From: Amphibalanus amphitrite
Taxonomy: Eukaryota; Arthropoda; Thecostraca; Balanomorpha; Balanidae
Assembly: GCF_019059575.1 (NCBI RefSeq)
Contig: NW_024881534.1
Coordinates: forward strand, 248,001-312,000
Direction: 5' to 3'
Length of the DNA: 64,000 nt
The position numbers and the translations under genes were made by a program. The first letter of the stretch is position 1, and the number at the start of each line of letters is the position of its first letter. The notes beneath the pieces are model-generated. The model was not told the DNA's origin and ran no database searches. It was given only the letters and a program-made list of their open reading frames with translations. This document shows, in pieces, positions 21,890 through 33,759 of the stretch.

Positions 21890-23037
21890 CATAGGCCGCG
21901 GAAGGGGGGGGGGGCACCGGGGCACCGTGTTTCCCTTTGATTTTGGCGTTTTAACATTAGCCCTATGTGCTTTGCATGGAAAGAATGGGGCCAAAAGTCG
22001 GCGGTGCCCCCCCCCCCCTTAACCCTATTCCTGGCGGGGGGGGGCCTCAGGAGCCCCCCCCTGAGGTTTTTTGGTTATATCTCCCAAACGCGTTGAGCTA
22101 GGAAGCTCAAATTTTCTGACTTTTCCTAAAAGGCTTCTACGCAACATGTCTGAAAATTTTGAGTTGATCTGACCTCAGGTCAGGTCACCAGAGGCGGTTT
22201 GGTGACGCTACCTCAGAAAAGTTTGCAATCACGCCAGAGCTAGAGTTTTTGACCGATCAATTTCTTCTCTTCAGGGTTTAGTTAGGGTACCAGTATGTGC
22301 AATTTGTTTATCTCGGAATTTTGATATCGGTGACCTAAGGTCAGGTCAATTTCGCGACCTCCCCATTATAAGTCAATGGGGGAAAAATCAACTCCCTGTT
22401 TTTACCACTAAAACGGGTCGGAATGGCCCCATATACCATACATGCTTTCATATACGATCAATCTTCACTACCTTGAGGTCTGTTTTGCTGTTGGGCAGCT
22501 GCGAGGTCATGTGACGTCATCAAAGGTCACCAAAGATTTTTGGCCAATAACTCCGTACAGGAACAAGATACAGACGCGTGGATGGTCTCATTGTGTTCAG
22601 CTCGTCAAGACGCATCGAATGATATACATGATGACCTCGAGGTCACGTGACCTGAGGTCAACCTTTGACCTTGACCTTTCGAGGTCAACATATATATCAT
22701 TCGATGCGGATTGACGAGAGGATCACGATGATGACCTTAGTTTGTTCCTATCTTGACTAATTCGAAAGTTATTCGAGAAAAACTCTCTCCATATCTAGTG
22801 CCGCCATTTTGACTTTTTCGACCCCTGTGACGTCATCTTTGACCTGACCTGAAAATGACCTTAGTAAAAATTGTAGATCTTGGCCGTGCGTATCCGATGC
22901 CGTTTACCGCTTGTCGCTATCTTGCTTCGTTCTCGAGATCTCAGGGGGGGGGCCGAATCGGCCCCCCCCCCGCCAGTTTCTTGTCCCGGCGGAGCCCGCC
23001 AGGAATAGGGTTAAATGAAGGTGTTCCGACGCCACTG
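21890..23037. mobile_element. Possible hAT-type MITE split by a TTAA element
   Basis: The left edge CATAGGCCGCGGAAGGGG and the right edge TTCCGACGCCACTG are imperfect inverted copies, similar to other hAT ends in the window, with G/C runs inside. A clear 8-bp duplication is not visible (ATACAATA against AATGTGGA), so the call is tentative. A TTAA-flanked element is nested within. Confidence 0.4.
22023..23010. mobile_element. TTAA-flanked non-autonomous DNA transposon with poly-G hairpins (family member 2)
   Basis: A perfect 16-bp terminal inverted repeat, CCCTATTCCTGGCGGG, with TTAA at 22019-22022 and 23011-23014. Near the right end is the G9-CCGAATCGG-C9 hairpin. The interior carries many TGACCT/AGGTCA words and a perfect 15-bp inverted repeat (22612-22626 with 22693-22707, GCATCGAATGATATA) around a palindromic loop. 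The same inner hairpin occurs in member 4, so they share ancestry although their terminal sequences differ. Non-coding, 988 bp. Confidence 0.87.
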
Positions 23038-23040
23038 AAT

Positions 23041-24874
23041 GTGGACATGATTTTCCTTCTGAGCCGTGACGACAGTCTATCAATGACAAGTCAGAAATAA
23101 GAAAAGGTTATGGCAGGCTAGCGATCTGAGCGTAACCCCTAATTTCAAATCAAACCTCACTGCATGAGAAACTTCTGAAAACGATACACGAATGCAACAG
23201 ACTACCAAACATTATGAAATAAATTCCTCATTCAAAGTTTGGTGATACTGCGGAAGTCGGTAAAACGCACCATTTTTTCCCATATGGCCTCGAAGTTGCA
23301 CTTGTTTGGGAACCCGTCTGCAGCAATTAAAGGTATGAAAACATTAGGAGGGAAATATGTAGGTACGTTTGAGCGGTTCCAGGCGTTGTTCAGGAAACCC
23401 CCAAGACCGCTATGCGCGAAAGCTGTATATCAAAATGGAAGTAGTCCTATATTGCAACAGCACCGCGCTTACGTACCGATACAATACATACCAAACCAAA
23501 CTACAAGCAAATCCATGCAATGCTATGGGTAGCATGCACAATTTACATTGCATTGACACTGCAGCAAAGCATGTAGCTCATGTTGAATGCATCGTGCATG
23601 ATGTACGTTTATAAGAAGCTAAATTAGGTTTATCAGGAATGATCAGTTGTGCACAAGGTATTGCCTTAACGCCAAGTCAAAGCATGCCTAACTAAGCACG
23701 ACCCGCGTCCCGAACCGTTCTGTATTTCGGGATCACCGAATGAAATAGGGCGACAAGCTTTTGTTTCATAAAATAAGAATAATCCTTTTTTGCTAGCAGT
23801 CCTACGTTTTAAATGCAATATACAATCTACCTATATCATGTAAAACTACTTCAACAATGTATAATGAACACCTACTTCGTACGGTGAAAAAGTTATGCTG
23901 ATCCTTCTGGGATGGGTATTCCTACAACATACTTTACGAGTCGTTATTTCGAGCAGCCGCTGAAGCTGTATAGAAGCCTTGGCCCAACAATCACTCTAAC
24001 CGTGGTCGCCATCTCGGTTGGTAAGTGACTTGCTTTAGGTATTCCGGTCACCGTTTTTAAGCTTTTAGGCTGTTGGTTATGTGTGCGAAATCGATGAGAG
24101 GACGAATTTGCTTGCCCGACTGGCCTCTCATTGACGATGACTTGGTCATAGCTCAAACGTACAGCCCACCGCTTAAGTAATGTAGGGTTTTACCAATCTC
24201 AACGGTTGGTTTTGACTCGCGATTGTTTAATGCGGAGTGATCGAAAAGAAGATGTCAATAGCTAAAGTTGCAGCTGCAAGGGTGACGATACATATAAGCT
24301 ACATTCAAAGTTTCATTGTAGTCTGGTTAATCGTTCCTAAGCTTCAGAAGCAGAACATACCCATGACTGAAACCCCACATTACTTCTGCTGTGGACTGTA
24401 CATATGTACGTAGGTACCATGAACATATGCTATCTAAAAGTTTACTTTACATATTTGGGTCGCTCATATGGATTGTTGCTCTCCGATATTACTTACCCCA
24501 GTCCCCAGATCGAGTGCCTGATGCTTATAGGCATTAGGCTTGCATATTCAGAAATTTAGCCGCAACCGGCAACAGCGCTGACAATTCACAACTAAGAGAT
24601 GACGCTGATACTATAGCATTCCACTCCACATACTAGTTCATGTCGCAGCCCAAAATCAGCGTCTGAGACAACTCCACTAATGCATTATTGAAAGCTGAAA
24701 CCGCCTGGTCTCCTAAGTCCTACATAAGATTTCAGCGCCGCTTTCACGTCGAGCGTGGCCAACATCCATCGCACACACTTCCATGCACCACTCATTGTAA
24801 GTCTGTGAGTGTCAGTGCCAGGTTGCAGCCGCCACTCCCAGTGTTTGACCTCACATCCACTCTCTGTGCCGCAG
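23041..24874. other. Intron 1 of CSGALNACT, 3' part, nothing recognised
   Basis: Unique-looking intronic DNA leading to exon 2. No exon, RNA gene or repeat family was recognised. It ends with a splice acceptor, CTCTGTGCCGCAG, at 24862-24874. Confidence 0.6.
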
Positions 24875-24944
24875 GTCCCGAGTACGTGGCGGTCGGCTCT
24901 CTGACGCAGGAAGAGAATGGCTCGCGGTTCGATATCCCGCCCGG
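24875..24944 (+). CDS. CSGALNACT: CSGALNACT exon 2 (stem region)
   Basis: This 70-base exon lies between a good acceptor (GCCGCAG ending at 24874) and a consensus donor (GTAAGT at 24945). It enters in phase 1 and leaves in phase 2, matching exon 1 and exon 3 exactly. It encodes residues 56-79, including GPEYVAVGSLTQEENGSRF and DIPPG. There is one potential N-glycosylation site, Asn70-Gly-Ser. These residues sit in the lumenal stem just before the conserved start of the catalytic module. Its shortness and the 24-kb distance from exon 1 make it easy to miss. It is supported by splice signals, phase and sequence continuity. Confidence 0.85.
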
Positions 24945-25417
24945 GTAAGTACCGACTTCCGCCGGGATGAGTCGCTGATAGCGGTCAGACGGACAGAAAA
25001 TACGGACCGTATATGGACAATGGTCATCGTGGCCGGCGCTAGAAGTGCCAGAAGTGACCGTCTATCGCTCAAGGGCCGAGAGTCCACAACCATTTGATGT
25101 GCAACACATGTGTGATCCTAAATGCGTCATTGTCTAAGTGGGACGGATCTCGAACAGTGTAAGACGTTTCGGTTACAGGTTAAGTTTTCCATCGAATTGT
25201 ACGTTACCTCACGGAATAATCCATGCAACTTATACCTACTTGGTACTTTTCTTTGCACCACAAAACATTCGATAAGATAAACCTCCCTCCGGGCATAACT
25301 GCTTTCGGGCATGCAGTCGAATGTCCTCTTATTCTATTTCCCCATCCCTCTACCTGCTCTCGGGAATTCATTCAATTGCCCTGTCTAAGTGGCACTGTTC
25401 TCCCTCTCTGCCCCCAG
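24945..25417 (+). other. Intron 2 of CSGALNACT
   Basis: A 473-base intron with donor GTAAGT and a pyrimidine-rich acceptor (TCTGCCCCCAG ending at 25417). Nothing else is recognised in it. Confidence 0.85.
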
Positions 25418-26663
25418 GATCGAGCCGTACCCGTGGCACTTTTTCGAGCTGTCCCGCTGGCGACGTCAGGTGATCGAGCCGGGCGCCACCAAGGTGCAGC
25501 GCGCACCACGCGACGGGCCCGAGACGTTCGAGCTGCTGAGCGTGGTGAACGCCTCGCTGGCCGAGCTGCGACGTCGCACCGGCGACACGAGCTTCACGCG
25601 CTCGGACGCGCTCGGAGGTCGCTACCGCTTCCTGCCGGGCGCCGGAGTGCAGTATGAGCTCTACTTTCGCACGCGCGACTCGGGTCCGACGGGTTTCCAC
25701 ACAGTGCGCGTGACCCGGCCCCTAGCGCTGCCGCGAGTGCAGTACGGCGGCAGCGGGGGCCACGAGGTGGTCAACATCATCCTGCCCTACTTCAACCGGC
25801 TGGACACGCTCCGCCAGTTCCTCGGCAGGTTCGCCAAGTTGGTGGAGAAGCGGGAGCAGGTGGTGTTGACTATCGTCCGGTACACGGACGGCTTTCCGCC
25901 CATGAGTGCCGACCAGGCGCGCAAAGACCGCGACGGCGTCTCTGCGCTCGTCAGCGAGACCAACATGCGCTTGTCCAGCGTCAGTGCAGTGCCCAGGGTG
26001 CGTCTGATCGAGAAGTCTGGGGTCTTCTCGCGTGGCGCAGCGCTCATGGAGGGCGCGCGCGCGTGGGACACCACCGATGACGTGCTGCTATTCCTCTGCG
26101 ATGTGGACATGCTGTTCGGAGAGAGTTTCCTGCAGAGGTGTCGTACAAACACCAAGCCAGGCCACCAGGCCTACTTCCCCATAGTCTTCAACACATACAA
26201 CCCGCATATCGTCTTCGACGTCATCAAAAAGAAGATGGTCCCGATTCTGACAAGCTACGAAAAGAAAATGCTCATCGATCGCGAGAAAGGCTACTGGATT
26301 GACTTTGGGTTCGGCATGAGCTGTCAGTACCGATCTGACTTTACCCGACTGACTGGCAACTTCTTCAACATCTCCGGCTGGGGCCTGGAGGATGTCCGGT
26401 TATACCAACAGTTCACCAAGAGCAGTGTGGAGATTGTGCGCATGCCCGATCCGGACTTGGTGCACGTCTACCACAAGAAACAGTGCAACAAGACTGAGGT
26501 CGGCAAGCGCTTCAACTCCTGTCTGAAGTCGAAGGCGATGAACGAGGCTTCCCAGCTCGGCTGGGGCCTGTGGGTGTACAAACACATGGGCGACACAGAC
26601 GATATTGAGGAATTCCTCAAAGTGTTCCGCGCCGGCCCGCCGCAGAGGGACAGCGGCCGGTAG
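25418..26663 (+). CDS. CSGALNACT: CSGALNACT exon 3: catalytic domain of chondroitin sulfate N-acetylgalactosaminyltransferase
   Basis: This exon encodes residues 79-493 and the stop. The enzyme moves GalNAc from UDP-GalNAc to glucuronic acid in the Golgi lumen, priming chondroitin on the linker tetrasaccharide and assisting elongation. The conserved module starts at IEPYPWHFFELSRWRR (residues 80-95). The metal-binding DXD is Asp307-Val-Asp309 within LFLCDVDMLF. It is followed by FGFGMSCQYRSDF (375-387), the acceptor-site motif GWGLED (399-404), His428/His431 in LVHVYHKKQC, and SKAMNEAS near the end. These motifs match the CSGALNACT branch of the CHGN family and not the larger two-domain chondroitin synthases. 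At 493 residues the protein is somewhat shorter than the human enzymes (about 530-540), the difference lying in the stem. Potential N-glycosylation sites are at Asn123, Asn396 and Asn436. The reading frame is intact and GC-rich at third positions. Confidence 0.96.
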
Positions 26664-26825
26664 CGCCGATGGCCGTCACATTGTTGCGTAGTGACTGTTC
26701 TTTGACTGTGATGTCCGACAACATCGAGCACTGCCCACCGGTGTGCTTGAACTATAGCCGGATTTTTATACCTGTCTGATCGTTCTAAGTGCACTAACTA
26801 ATAAATACGGCACGAGGTGAGCGAT
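26664..26825 (+). terminator. 3' UTR and polyadenylation signal of CSGALNACT
   Basis: A canonical AATAAA lies at 26800-26805, about 140 bases after the stop codon. Cleavage would be expected 10-30 bases later, giving a short 3' UTR. No competing signal lies nearer the stop. Confidence 0.75.
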
Positions 26826-28164
26826 AATAATGAATAGAAAGGAAGTCAATAGGTAAGTAAAATCAAGAGTAAGATGATATTTTCGGCTGACCAGTGTTGG
26901 GTTGAGGCTTCACGTGCGCTTTTTATTAAAGCGCTTAAAGCGATTAGACAGGCTTAACAAATCGGACTAAAACTACTTGATGCTAGGCTCATCGTACTGA
27001 TCCCGCAGTGGAGTGCCCGGAAGAACGTTAACTCTGAAGTCAAGCCCCTTCGGAGTGAGCCAGTGCTCACTGATGTGTTTGCGGGCATCATGGCGCGGCG
27101 CTCGTTACGCGGGCAGCGGATTTGCTCCAAGTGACGCCGCTATCACATTTGGTGAGCACACGAGCTGTGTTTGACTTAGATAGTGTTTGTGCGGTGACGG
27201 AATAGCTGCGGGCTGCACTGTGCTGAGAGTTTTGTCATCTGGCGTACCAGGAATAAGCGTGGATTCTCTTCTCACTAACTGGGAGCGATATGGACTCGTT
27301 ACAAGTTAATATTTGCTCCTATGTCTGCTGTCAGATAACATTTCCCCGCGCGTGAAAGTGTATGTCTCAATATTGCGTTAGCACTGCAATATTGTGTTCG
27401 CACTGTCTTGAACCAGTTGAAGAAAGTGTTTCATACGGGTGTATATACAATATATATTGAGTCATGTTATGATTCAGGCAAGAATGAAGCAAATGTGCAA
27501 GGTTGCAAGGAGTATCAAGTAAGCATCCATTTCAAATCTACATACAGCATATCTATATGGCGAGCGTTAAGCTGCCCATAAAGCAGCGGCGCCGTATCGC
27601 AAGGATATCGCAAGCAGCGGCGCCGTATCGCTCTGTTTGACCTCATGATCGGCGGCTGCAAGATTGGTTCTGTTGCAATCATCAAAGCGCCGATTTCATA
27701 ACCTATCGCTTTCATCCTTTCGTTGAACAAGCACTCACATTAATGTCGCATTATCAGACTAAGGCGTGGCAGCTGTATTGTCGTGTATCAGACAGGAGTC
27801 CGAGAACTCACTCAGCGGGTGCTGATAGGGCCGCTTCCGTGTACGCACTCGTCTAAGGAATTTCCTCTGTAGTGGCCAAACCAATGACGACTCACGATGG
27901 TCGATAGCGGTCACCTAGGGATAAGGAGGATCGGTGGAACGGTGGAGGTGAGGTCGTATCTGTCTATCCGAATACGTAGGTATCACATCAAAAAAACTTT
28001 TATGCCACAATTGGCAAACATTTTAAAATGGCTCACCAATAAGAATAGAAGAGAGCGGCAGTTCTGACCGCGCCACATTTCAAAACAGGGTTTTGTACTT
28101 GCTTTCGACCGTTCCAACGCAGAAGTAGGTAGGCATGTAGTATGTACGCTGCGTTTCTACCGTT
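26826..28164. other. Intergenic DNA downstream of CSGALNACT
   Basis: No gene recognised. A short direct duplication, GCAGCGGCGCCGTATCGC, occurs at about 27583 and again at about 27615. Otherwise it looks unique. Confidence 0.55.
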
Positions 28165-28168
28165 TTAA

Positions 28169-29204
28169 CCCTCGCCGGACCTATTGGTTTTCTACATACG
28201 CGCCGGCCGAGGGAGGGGGGGGGGGGCGGATACGACCCCCCTCGCCGTTTCGCCCCTGGTGGAGCTAGCGCGTCGCGGAAAAAAAAAAAACGAGCGTGTG
28301 CGCCGTTACGAGACGCAGAGATTGGTACCCGATTTTAAGGTCCTAGGTCAACCGGTGACCTCTGAGGTCAGGTCAAGTGCCCCAAGGTACGGTTCAGTTT
28401 TTGGTGAATAACTTCGCAAAAAACGACCGCAGAGCCGCGATTTTGGCTGCATCGTGTTCGCCTCGCTCAGGCGCGTCGAATGATATACTTTTTGTTCGGG
28501 TCAGGTTAACTTAGGGTGTTGACCTCAGGTCAAGGTCAGGTCAGCACCCCCAGGTCACGAAGTTGGTCGAAAGAGGTCATGTCGCATATCATTCGATTCG
28601 GCAGGTTTTCCTGAGTCCAATGGTGGCCTTACCAACTCGCTAGCTCAATTTGATCAGGAGTTATTGACGAAAAACTAATATGACCATGATGACGTCATAA
28701 ATGAAGTCACGCAAGGTCAACATTGCAAAAGTGACGCATCTAACCTTGCAAGGAGTGCATGAAATCACGATTCTGTGTGCTTGAGATAGTTGGAGATCGT
28801 TCCCGGCGCCAGAATAGCAGTTTTCATTTTTCCCCATTGACTTATAATGGTGAGGTCACGAAAATGACCTGACCTCATATGACCTTTAGGAAAAATCCGA
28901 GATATACAAGTTGTGAGACTCATAATGGATACTAGATCCTGCAAGTTTCATTTCCCTGTGACATCTCCTCTGGCAGTGACGGCATTGCGAAGTTGCGACA
29001 TCTGAAGACCTGCAGAGGTTCACTTATGACGTCATAGGTCAGTGACCTGACCTGACCCAAAAATGCAGTTGGTGTCAAAAGATCCGGCTTGAATCAAAGG
29101 TCAGGTACGCCCAGTTTCAGCTCTCTATCGCCAGCGTGTTTGGAGCTATCGCAAAAAAACCCTAGGGGGGGCGGCACCCGCCCCCCCCCCTCGGCCGGCG
29201 AGGG
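28169..29204. mobile_element. TTAA-family DNA transposon with poly-G hairpins (family member 4, one flank altered)
   Basis: The left end CCCTCGCCGGAC follows TTAA (28165-28168). The right end is its near-perfect inverse, GGCCGGCGAGGG, but GGCC and not TTAA follows it. G/C hairpin blocks lie inside both ends (28216 region and 29164-29190). It shares with member 2 the inner inverted repeat (TCGAATGATAT at 28476-28486, ATATCATTCGA at 28586-28596) and a CCCCATTGACTTATAATGG word near 28835, present in member 2 in the other orientation. It is therefore the same family inserted in reverse. Non-coding. Confidence 0.75.
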
Positions 29205-32200
29205 GGCCACCTGGGGGGGGGGGGGGCACTACGCTTCGGCCGTTTCAACACATGGGTTCGCTGCGGCCGTCGTGTTGTCAGTCGACCACGTGCGTTGTGT
29301 AAGACGGCACCGCCTGTTCGTTATCAGCATACCGATAGCGTCCGGCGTTTGAGCTGACGTGGCTGATGATATAATGGGAAACTGTCGGTGACCAAGAATG
29401 CCACTCATTGTGCCCAATCAGTCAGTTCTGACTTCTGACCTAACTACAATACCCGCCAGCTGGAGAGGGTGGGGCAGAGGGCACTAGAAAATGGGTACAG
29501 CAGGTATCTGATAATGCCACAAATAAACGGATATTGCATGCAAGATAACAACACGCAGGCACAAGACTGGCTCTGAGCTGGGTACTTACTTTCATGCATA
29601 TTCCGTGTCCATTTGAAAGGAGGGAAGGTATCATTCGCGTGTCAGGCCTACTGGAGTGTCAGGCCTGATGACATTCCAGTTCGACGTACCTGAAACGAGT
29701 AAAGTACACCTGAATGTACTGCAAAAACTATAACAGTAAATAAGACGAAAATAGGTAAACATCTATGGACCATGGTTTGATCCGTAGTTTCCGTCAAATA
29801 ATAAGGTATACGAGCCCCATCATCTTCTTGCGTATTGAGAACGAACAGGAATATACAACAAAAGTTGGGCATGAAATAGATTCATCAATGAAGTAAATCG
29901 CCAATCAAGAAACAATTATTTAAATTATTAAATAAAGCCCTAAGCTTTGACACGTTCACAAGTGGCACTGATATTATGTGTAGGTAAATATCTAGTAGGT
30001 ACCTGAAAGGTGTGCAAGGCAAGACAAGACACTTCGGGACATATAGGACATTCGTTTGGTGCTGAGCGTTCGAACGCCCCCTCACGAGTCTCGGTTATCA
30101 AGTTCCCCGGGTAAGGTTACGCAATTTTATTGACGCGTGCAATGCTGCTGAGTGCTGGTGGCAGCGCGAAAGTAGAACGGCTCTGGCGTGATATACTGCC
30201 ATCTAGCGGTAGATATCAGCACTGGCAGCAATGTAGGTGGCGCTGCACTCGGCGAGAGAAGCGATAGACGGGGGGAATCGGACTCGCACCTGCACTAAGG
30301 CTAGACTTTGATCAATTGACGTGGCCCTGGCCCCCAGGCCCCAAAGGCTGCAGAAATGGAGAACTTTCACGTATCAGCTCTCAGCAGGATTCCTGTCAAC
30401 ACGGCAAGAGTGGTGGTCCGGGGTCACGTGGCGGCAGTAGGCATTTAGCGAAACCTGAGCTCGTAAGAAAACAAACATGGGGGAAATCCTTTACAAGTTT
30501 AGCAGTACTTGCCATATAGAACAGTAGGTACCCACGTAGAAACAAATTTTCTATTGTGATTGCGTTATTTTGTTGGCCGGACCTGCAATGAAGGAGCTTA
30601 AATTACTGAAAACTGGTCAAAAGGCGAGCTAACTATTCCGGGCAATCGTGCGTTCATGGGAGAATAGTGGGGTAGGTAAGACAGTGTGCAGACACCATCA
30701 CTTGCCTACATATTTCATCGTCTCTCCCTTTACATATTTATGTTTATCCAGCTGTTGCCAGCTTACATACGGCACTCGCCGTTCATAACCTATTGTCACT
30801 TTCATGGTCGTTCCTCCAGGCTGGGGTACGTTTATGTCAAAATGCTTTGGCTTGTCAATATCAAAATGAATATAGTTTCCACAAAGAAATAAATCATTGC
30901 CATCATGCTATTGTGACAAATTCCAGATCAGAGGTGTCTGTGAGACCAATCAACAGCAGCATCCGGGGACACTGAACTAACAACATGGTCAACATGGAAC
31001 TAACAGCTAAGGCATTAACTTCGCTGAACATTGGTGCCCGGGACACTGCCCACTGTCTATGGGACAAAGGGACAGCGCCGGTGCAGGCGGGGGCAGTGAA
31101 CCTAGCTCGGAGACCATCCGGGACCACTGGGGACCGGACCAGACCGGACCGTCGGACCGGACCGCCAGACCAGACACGCCGCGTCACCGCGTGTAAGAGG
31201 CGGCGGTCGGCGGCTCGTGGGCACGTTATCGGCGCTCGTGACCGGCCCAAATGGCCCCAGTGTCGCCCGGTGGACCCGTGGCCGTCACCGCCAGCGACGC
31301 GGTGGGTTCACAGCACGGCAGGAGGATGATAGGGAACAGAGCAAGATAGTAAAGCATAGGGACGGGGTGTATAGAACGGCGAGGAACAGCGCACAGGCCA
31401 CAGCCTGGCGAGCCATGGGGGTAGAGCGGATGGGACAGCATTGCAAGGGAGGACGACACGGGACTGAATAAGTACGGAACGCAGGGACACGGCAAGGAAC
31501 AGTGACCGTCGTAAGGATGCCGCTGAGTGTGGTCAGCATCTTGCAATCCTATGGGCAATATAACAAGAGTGACACCGGGCACGAATGCCGAAACTTGGTA
31601 GTGTTACTGAAACTGGCAATGGGCTCCTCAAGCACTTGAGGGAAAAATATTATTCGAAACAACAAAGTAATCACGTTGCTGTGCACCCACCTATATGTTT
31701 AATCGTAGAACCAGTGAAATCAATGGGCGGCACCGGCTAGGCGGTCATGTCAAACTTCGTGTCTAGGGTTTGCAGCTACCAGGAATTTCCCGTTTCGAGG
31801 CCTGCAATCGGTGTAACCTTGCAGAATGGCGTGCGCGGGTTCTAACCTAGCCAATTCTCACGTTCCGAGTAATCAGGCAGGCTGTAAATGCGCCAATTGA
31901 GCACCTGAGTGGCATTGTCGTAAGGACATCGTGTTTTGAAATACCGGCCGAATATTGCTAATTCCTTTCCACTCACCTGCAGGTGCTAACAAAACGGTGG
32001 CCGCGATCAAACGGTCTCTTCAGTCATAATTGTCACCCTCACTAGCCACAGAAATAAAATTCACCTTGATTATAGCTTAATAGGTTGGAATGAAACTCCT
32101 CAAGAATCAATTATGCCCGACAACTGGCTTGAAGGGCAGGTACACGTCAACAGCTTCTTACTGCTTGAACCGAACCACGCCGAGCTCCCTGGAAGCTCCG

Positions 32201-33718
32201 GCGTCCTCTCCGCCTTGTTGACTGCCGACTGGAGCAGGGCCCTAAAGCCCCAGCCAAACCCGCAAATGCCCGACCAAAAACCCGAGTTCGATCAGGGATC
32301 CGAGCCCGAGTCCAAGCCCGATCAGGAGTCCGAGCTCAGCCCACGTTGACTGATAGCTCCGAGTCCGAAATGAATGAGCCCCAGCCCGAGCTCAAGTCAA
32401 ATAAGGAGCTCTTTTGAAGTCAGAGCCCGATCAGTAATCCAAGCCTGGTCTGGCTGGGCCCGGACCGCCATGAGGCCGTGCGGGTCAACCAATCGGCCAG
32501 GCTCGTATTCCTGATGGGCTCTGACTTCAGCTGAGCTCCGACTCGTGATAGGACTAAAGCTCGCGCTAGCTCCGGGCCGCCGTGGGGCCGAGGGGGTGAG
32601 CCAATTACCACCCACGAACAGAGCTGCACCGCCGCGGTAATGAAGTCGTGAAGTCGTGATGTCGTGTCGCCAGCGGTCGGGGCGTTTCTAATCAGCTGAC
32701 AGGACAAGGAAGACCGACATTGAAGCTCTCGGGTACTGTGAAGGTGGATGCTGAAGACGTCTGATTCGGTGGATTCTCATGAATGCATTCACAGCCAAAA
32801 TAGTTCGACGAGAGACGCACGATTTCAGACCGGTTTTCGGACGGTTCGGGGTTGATTCGTTCAGACAAGGGTCGGCTATAAAAAGTCGCTGGATTGTCAT
32901 GGAGAAAGTGTTAACTAGCGGCGACATAGCTGGGATGGTAGCGACGATTTGTCTGGGCGGCCATAAATTGTCCCGGTGGCACGACATCGACAGATCTGGC
33001 CATCCGTGGGACATCGATATGACATTAATTACCAGAGCGCCCACGAAATTATACGACGACGAAGGGCAGATAGATCGGGGAGGCAACCGAAAAAGGAAGC
33101 ATTGTAAGGATACCAAATTTCAGATAACCAGGTTTTTATGTAGGTAGCCAAGCAGCTTGTTGTGGACGAGTCTCAATATTTTTCTTCCAAAAGCGACTAT
33201 GTCTACTGTCTAGGTCCCCGTCGAGATGACACCTGTCAAAAAGAGGTGACACCTGCCCCCCCCCCCCCCCCCCATCAAAACTCAAGAACCAAATCACGAT
33301 TTCAACTTGCCCACTGTCCTCATTCCAATAACCGGCAGTTCATTCAATACCCAATCATCATGATTCATGCACATCATGACAATTATCACTCCACAACAGC
33401 GCAGACCAACACCATGACACGTCAGAAGCATGCGACCACAGTCAAATACGCTCTCGCCATGTTTTCTAGAACAATCCAGTTTCAAGAAAGCAAACCTTAC
33501 CGTAAAAAGCATCCATATCTTGCAGCATTCTCTTCAAAGTCGATCATTTCCGCCCACCCCTGACACAAAACAATATCCACATCAACACAAGACCACCGTG
33601 ACACCTGTCACCTCATGCCGCGCTTCCAGTCACTACATGTTTGCGCCTCCCCTCCCCTCCCTGTCTGGGGGTCCGGCTCCCTGCCGGTCGGTCGCCCGGC
33701 CGGGCCGTTTCGCGGCCT
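29205..33718. other. Intergenic DNA between the two genes
   Basis: No gene recognised. It contains a G14 run at about 29213, a GC-rich patch of GGACCGGACC words at 31130-31280, a degenerate repeat of GAGCCCGATCAGGAGTCC type with inverted copies at about 32270-32540, a TATAAAAA box at 32877 without a convincing gene after it, and a C17 run near 33257. Open frames at 32113-32349 and 32779-33147 have no recognisable domain. A segment at 30180-30320 has tRNA-like words on the minus strand but no complete structure. Confidence 0.5.
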
Positions 33719-33729
33719 CTGATTGGTGG
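33719..33729 (-). promoter_or_regulatory. Inverted CCAAT box (NF-Y type), candidate Eph promoter
   Basis: CTGATTGGTGG is a full-length NF-Y consensus match in inverse orientation, in a CpG-rich stretch 240 bases before a strong splice donor. Its position fits a core promoter for the non-coding exon proposed just downstream. It is an inference without transcript data. Confidence 0.45.
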
Positions 33730-33759
33730 AGACGCCGGCCGCCGACTGTCTCGTGCGGA

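Noticed and set aside
25787-26155. Minus-strand open frame of 122 codons inside CSGALNACT exon 3; also 25368-25700 and 26468-26794
   Set aside because: Antisense shadows of a GC-rich true coding exon.
30180-30320. Minus-strand B-box-like GGTGCGAGTCCGATTCCCC
   Set aside because: No partnering A box at the proper distance, so neither a tRNA gene nor a SINE can be claimed.
32113-33147. Open frames at 32113-32349 and 32779-33147, the latter downstream of a TATAAAAA box
   Set aside because: No recognisable domain. The first is built on a degenerate GAGCCCGATCAG repeat, and the second lacks splice or poly-A context. Not supportable as a gene.
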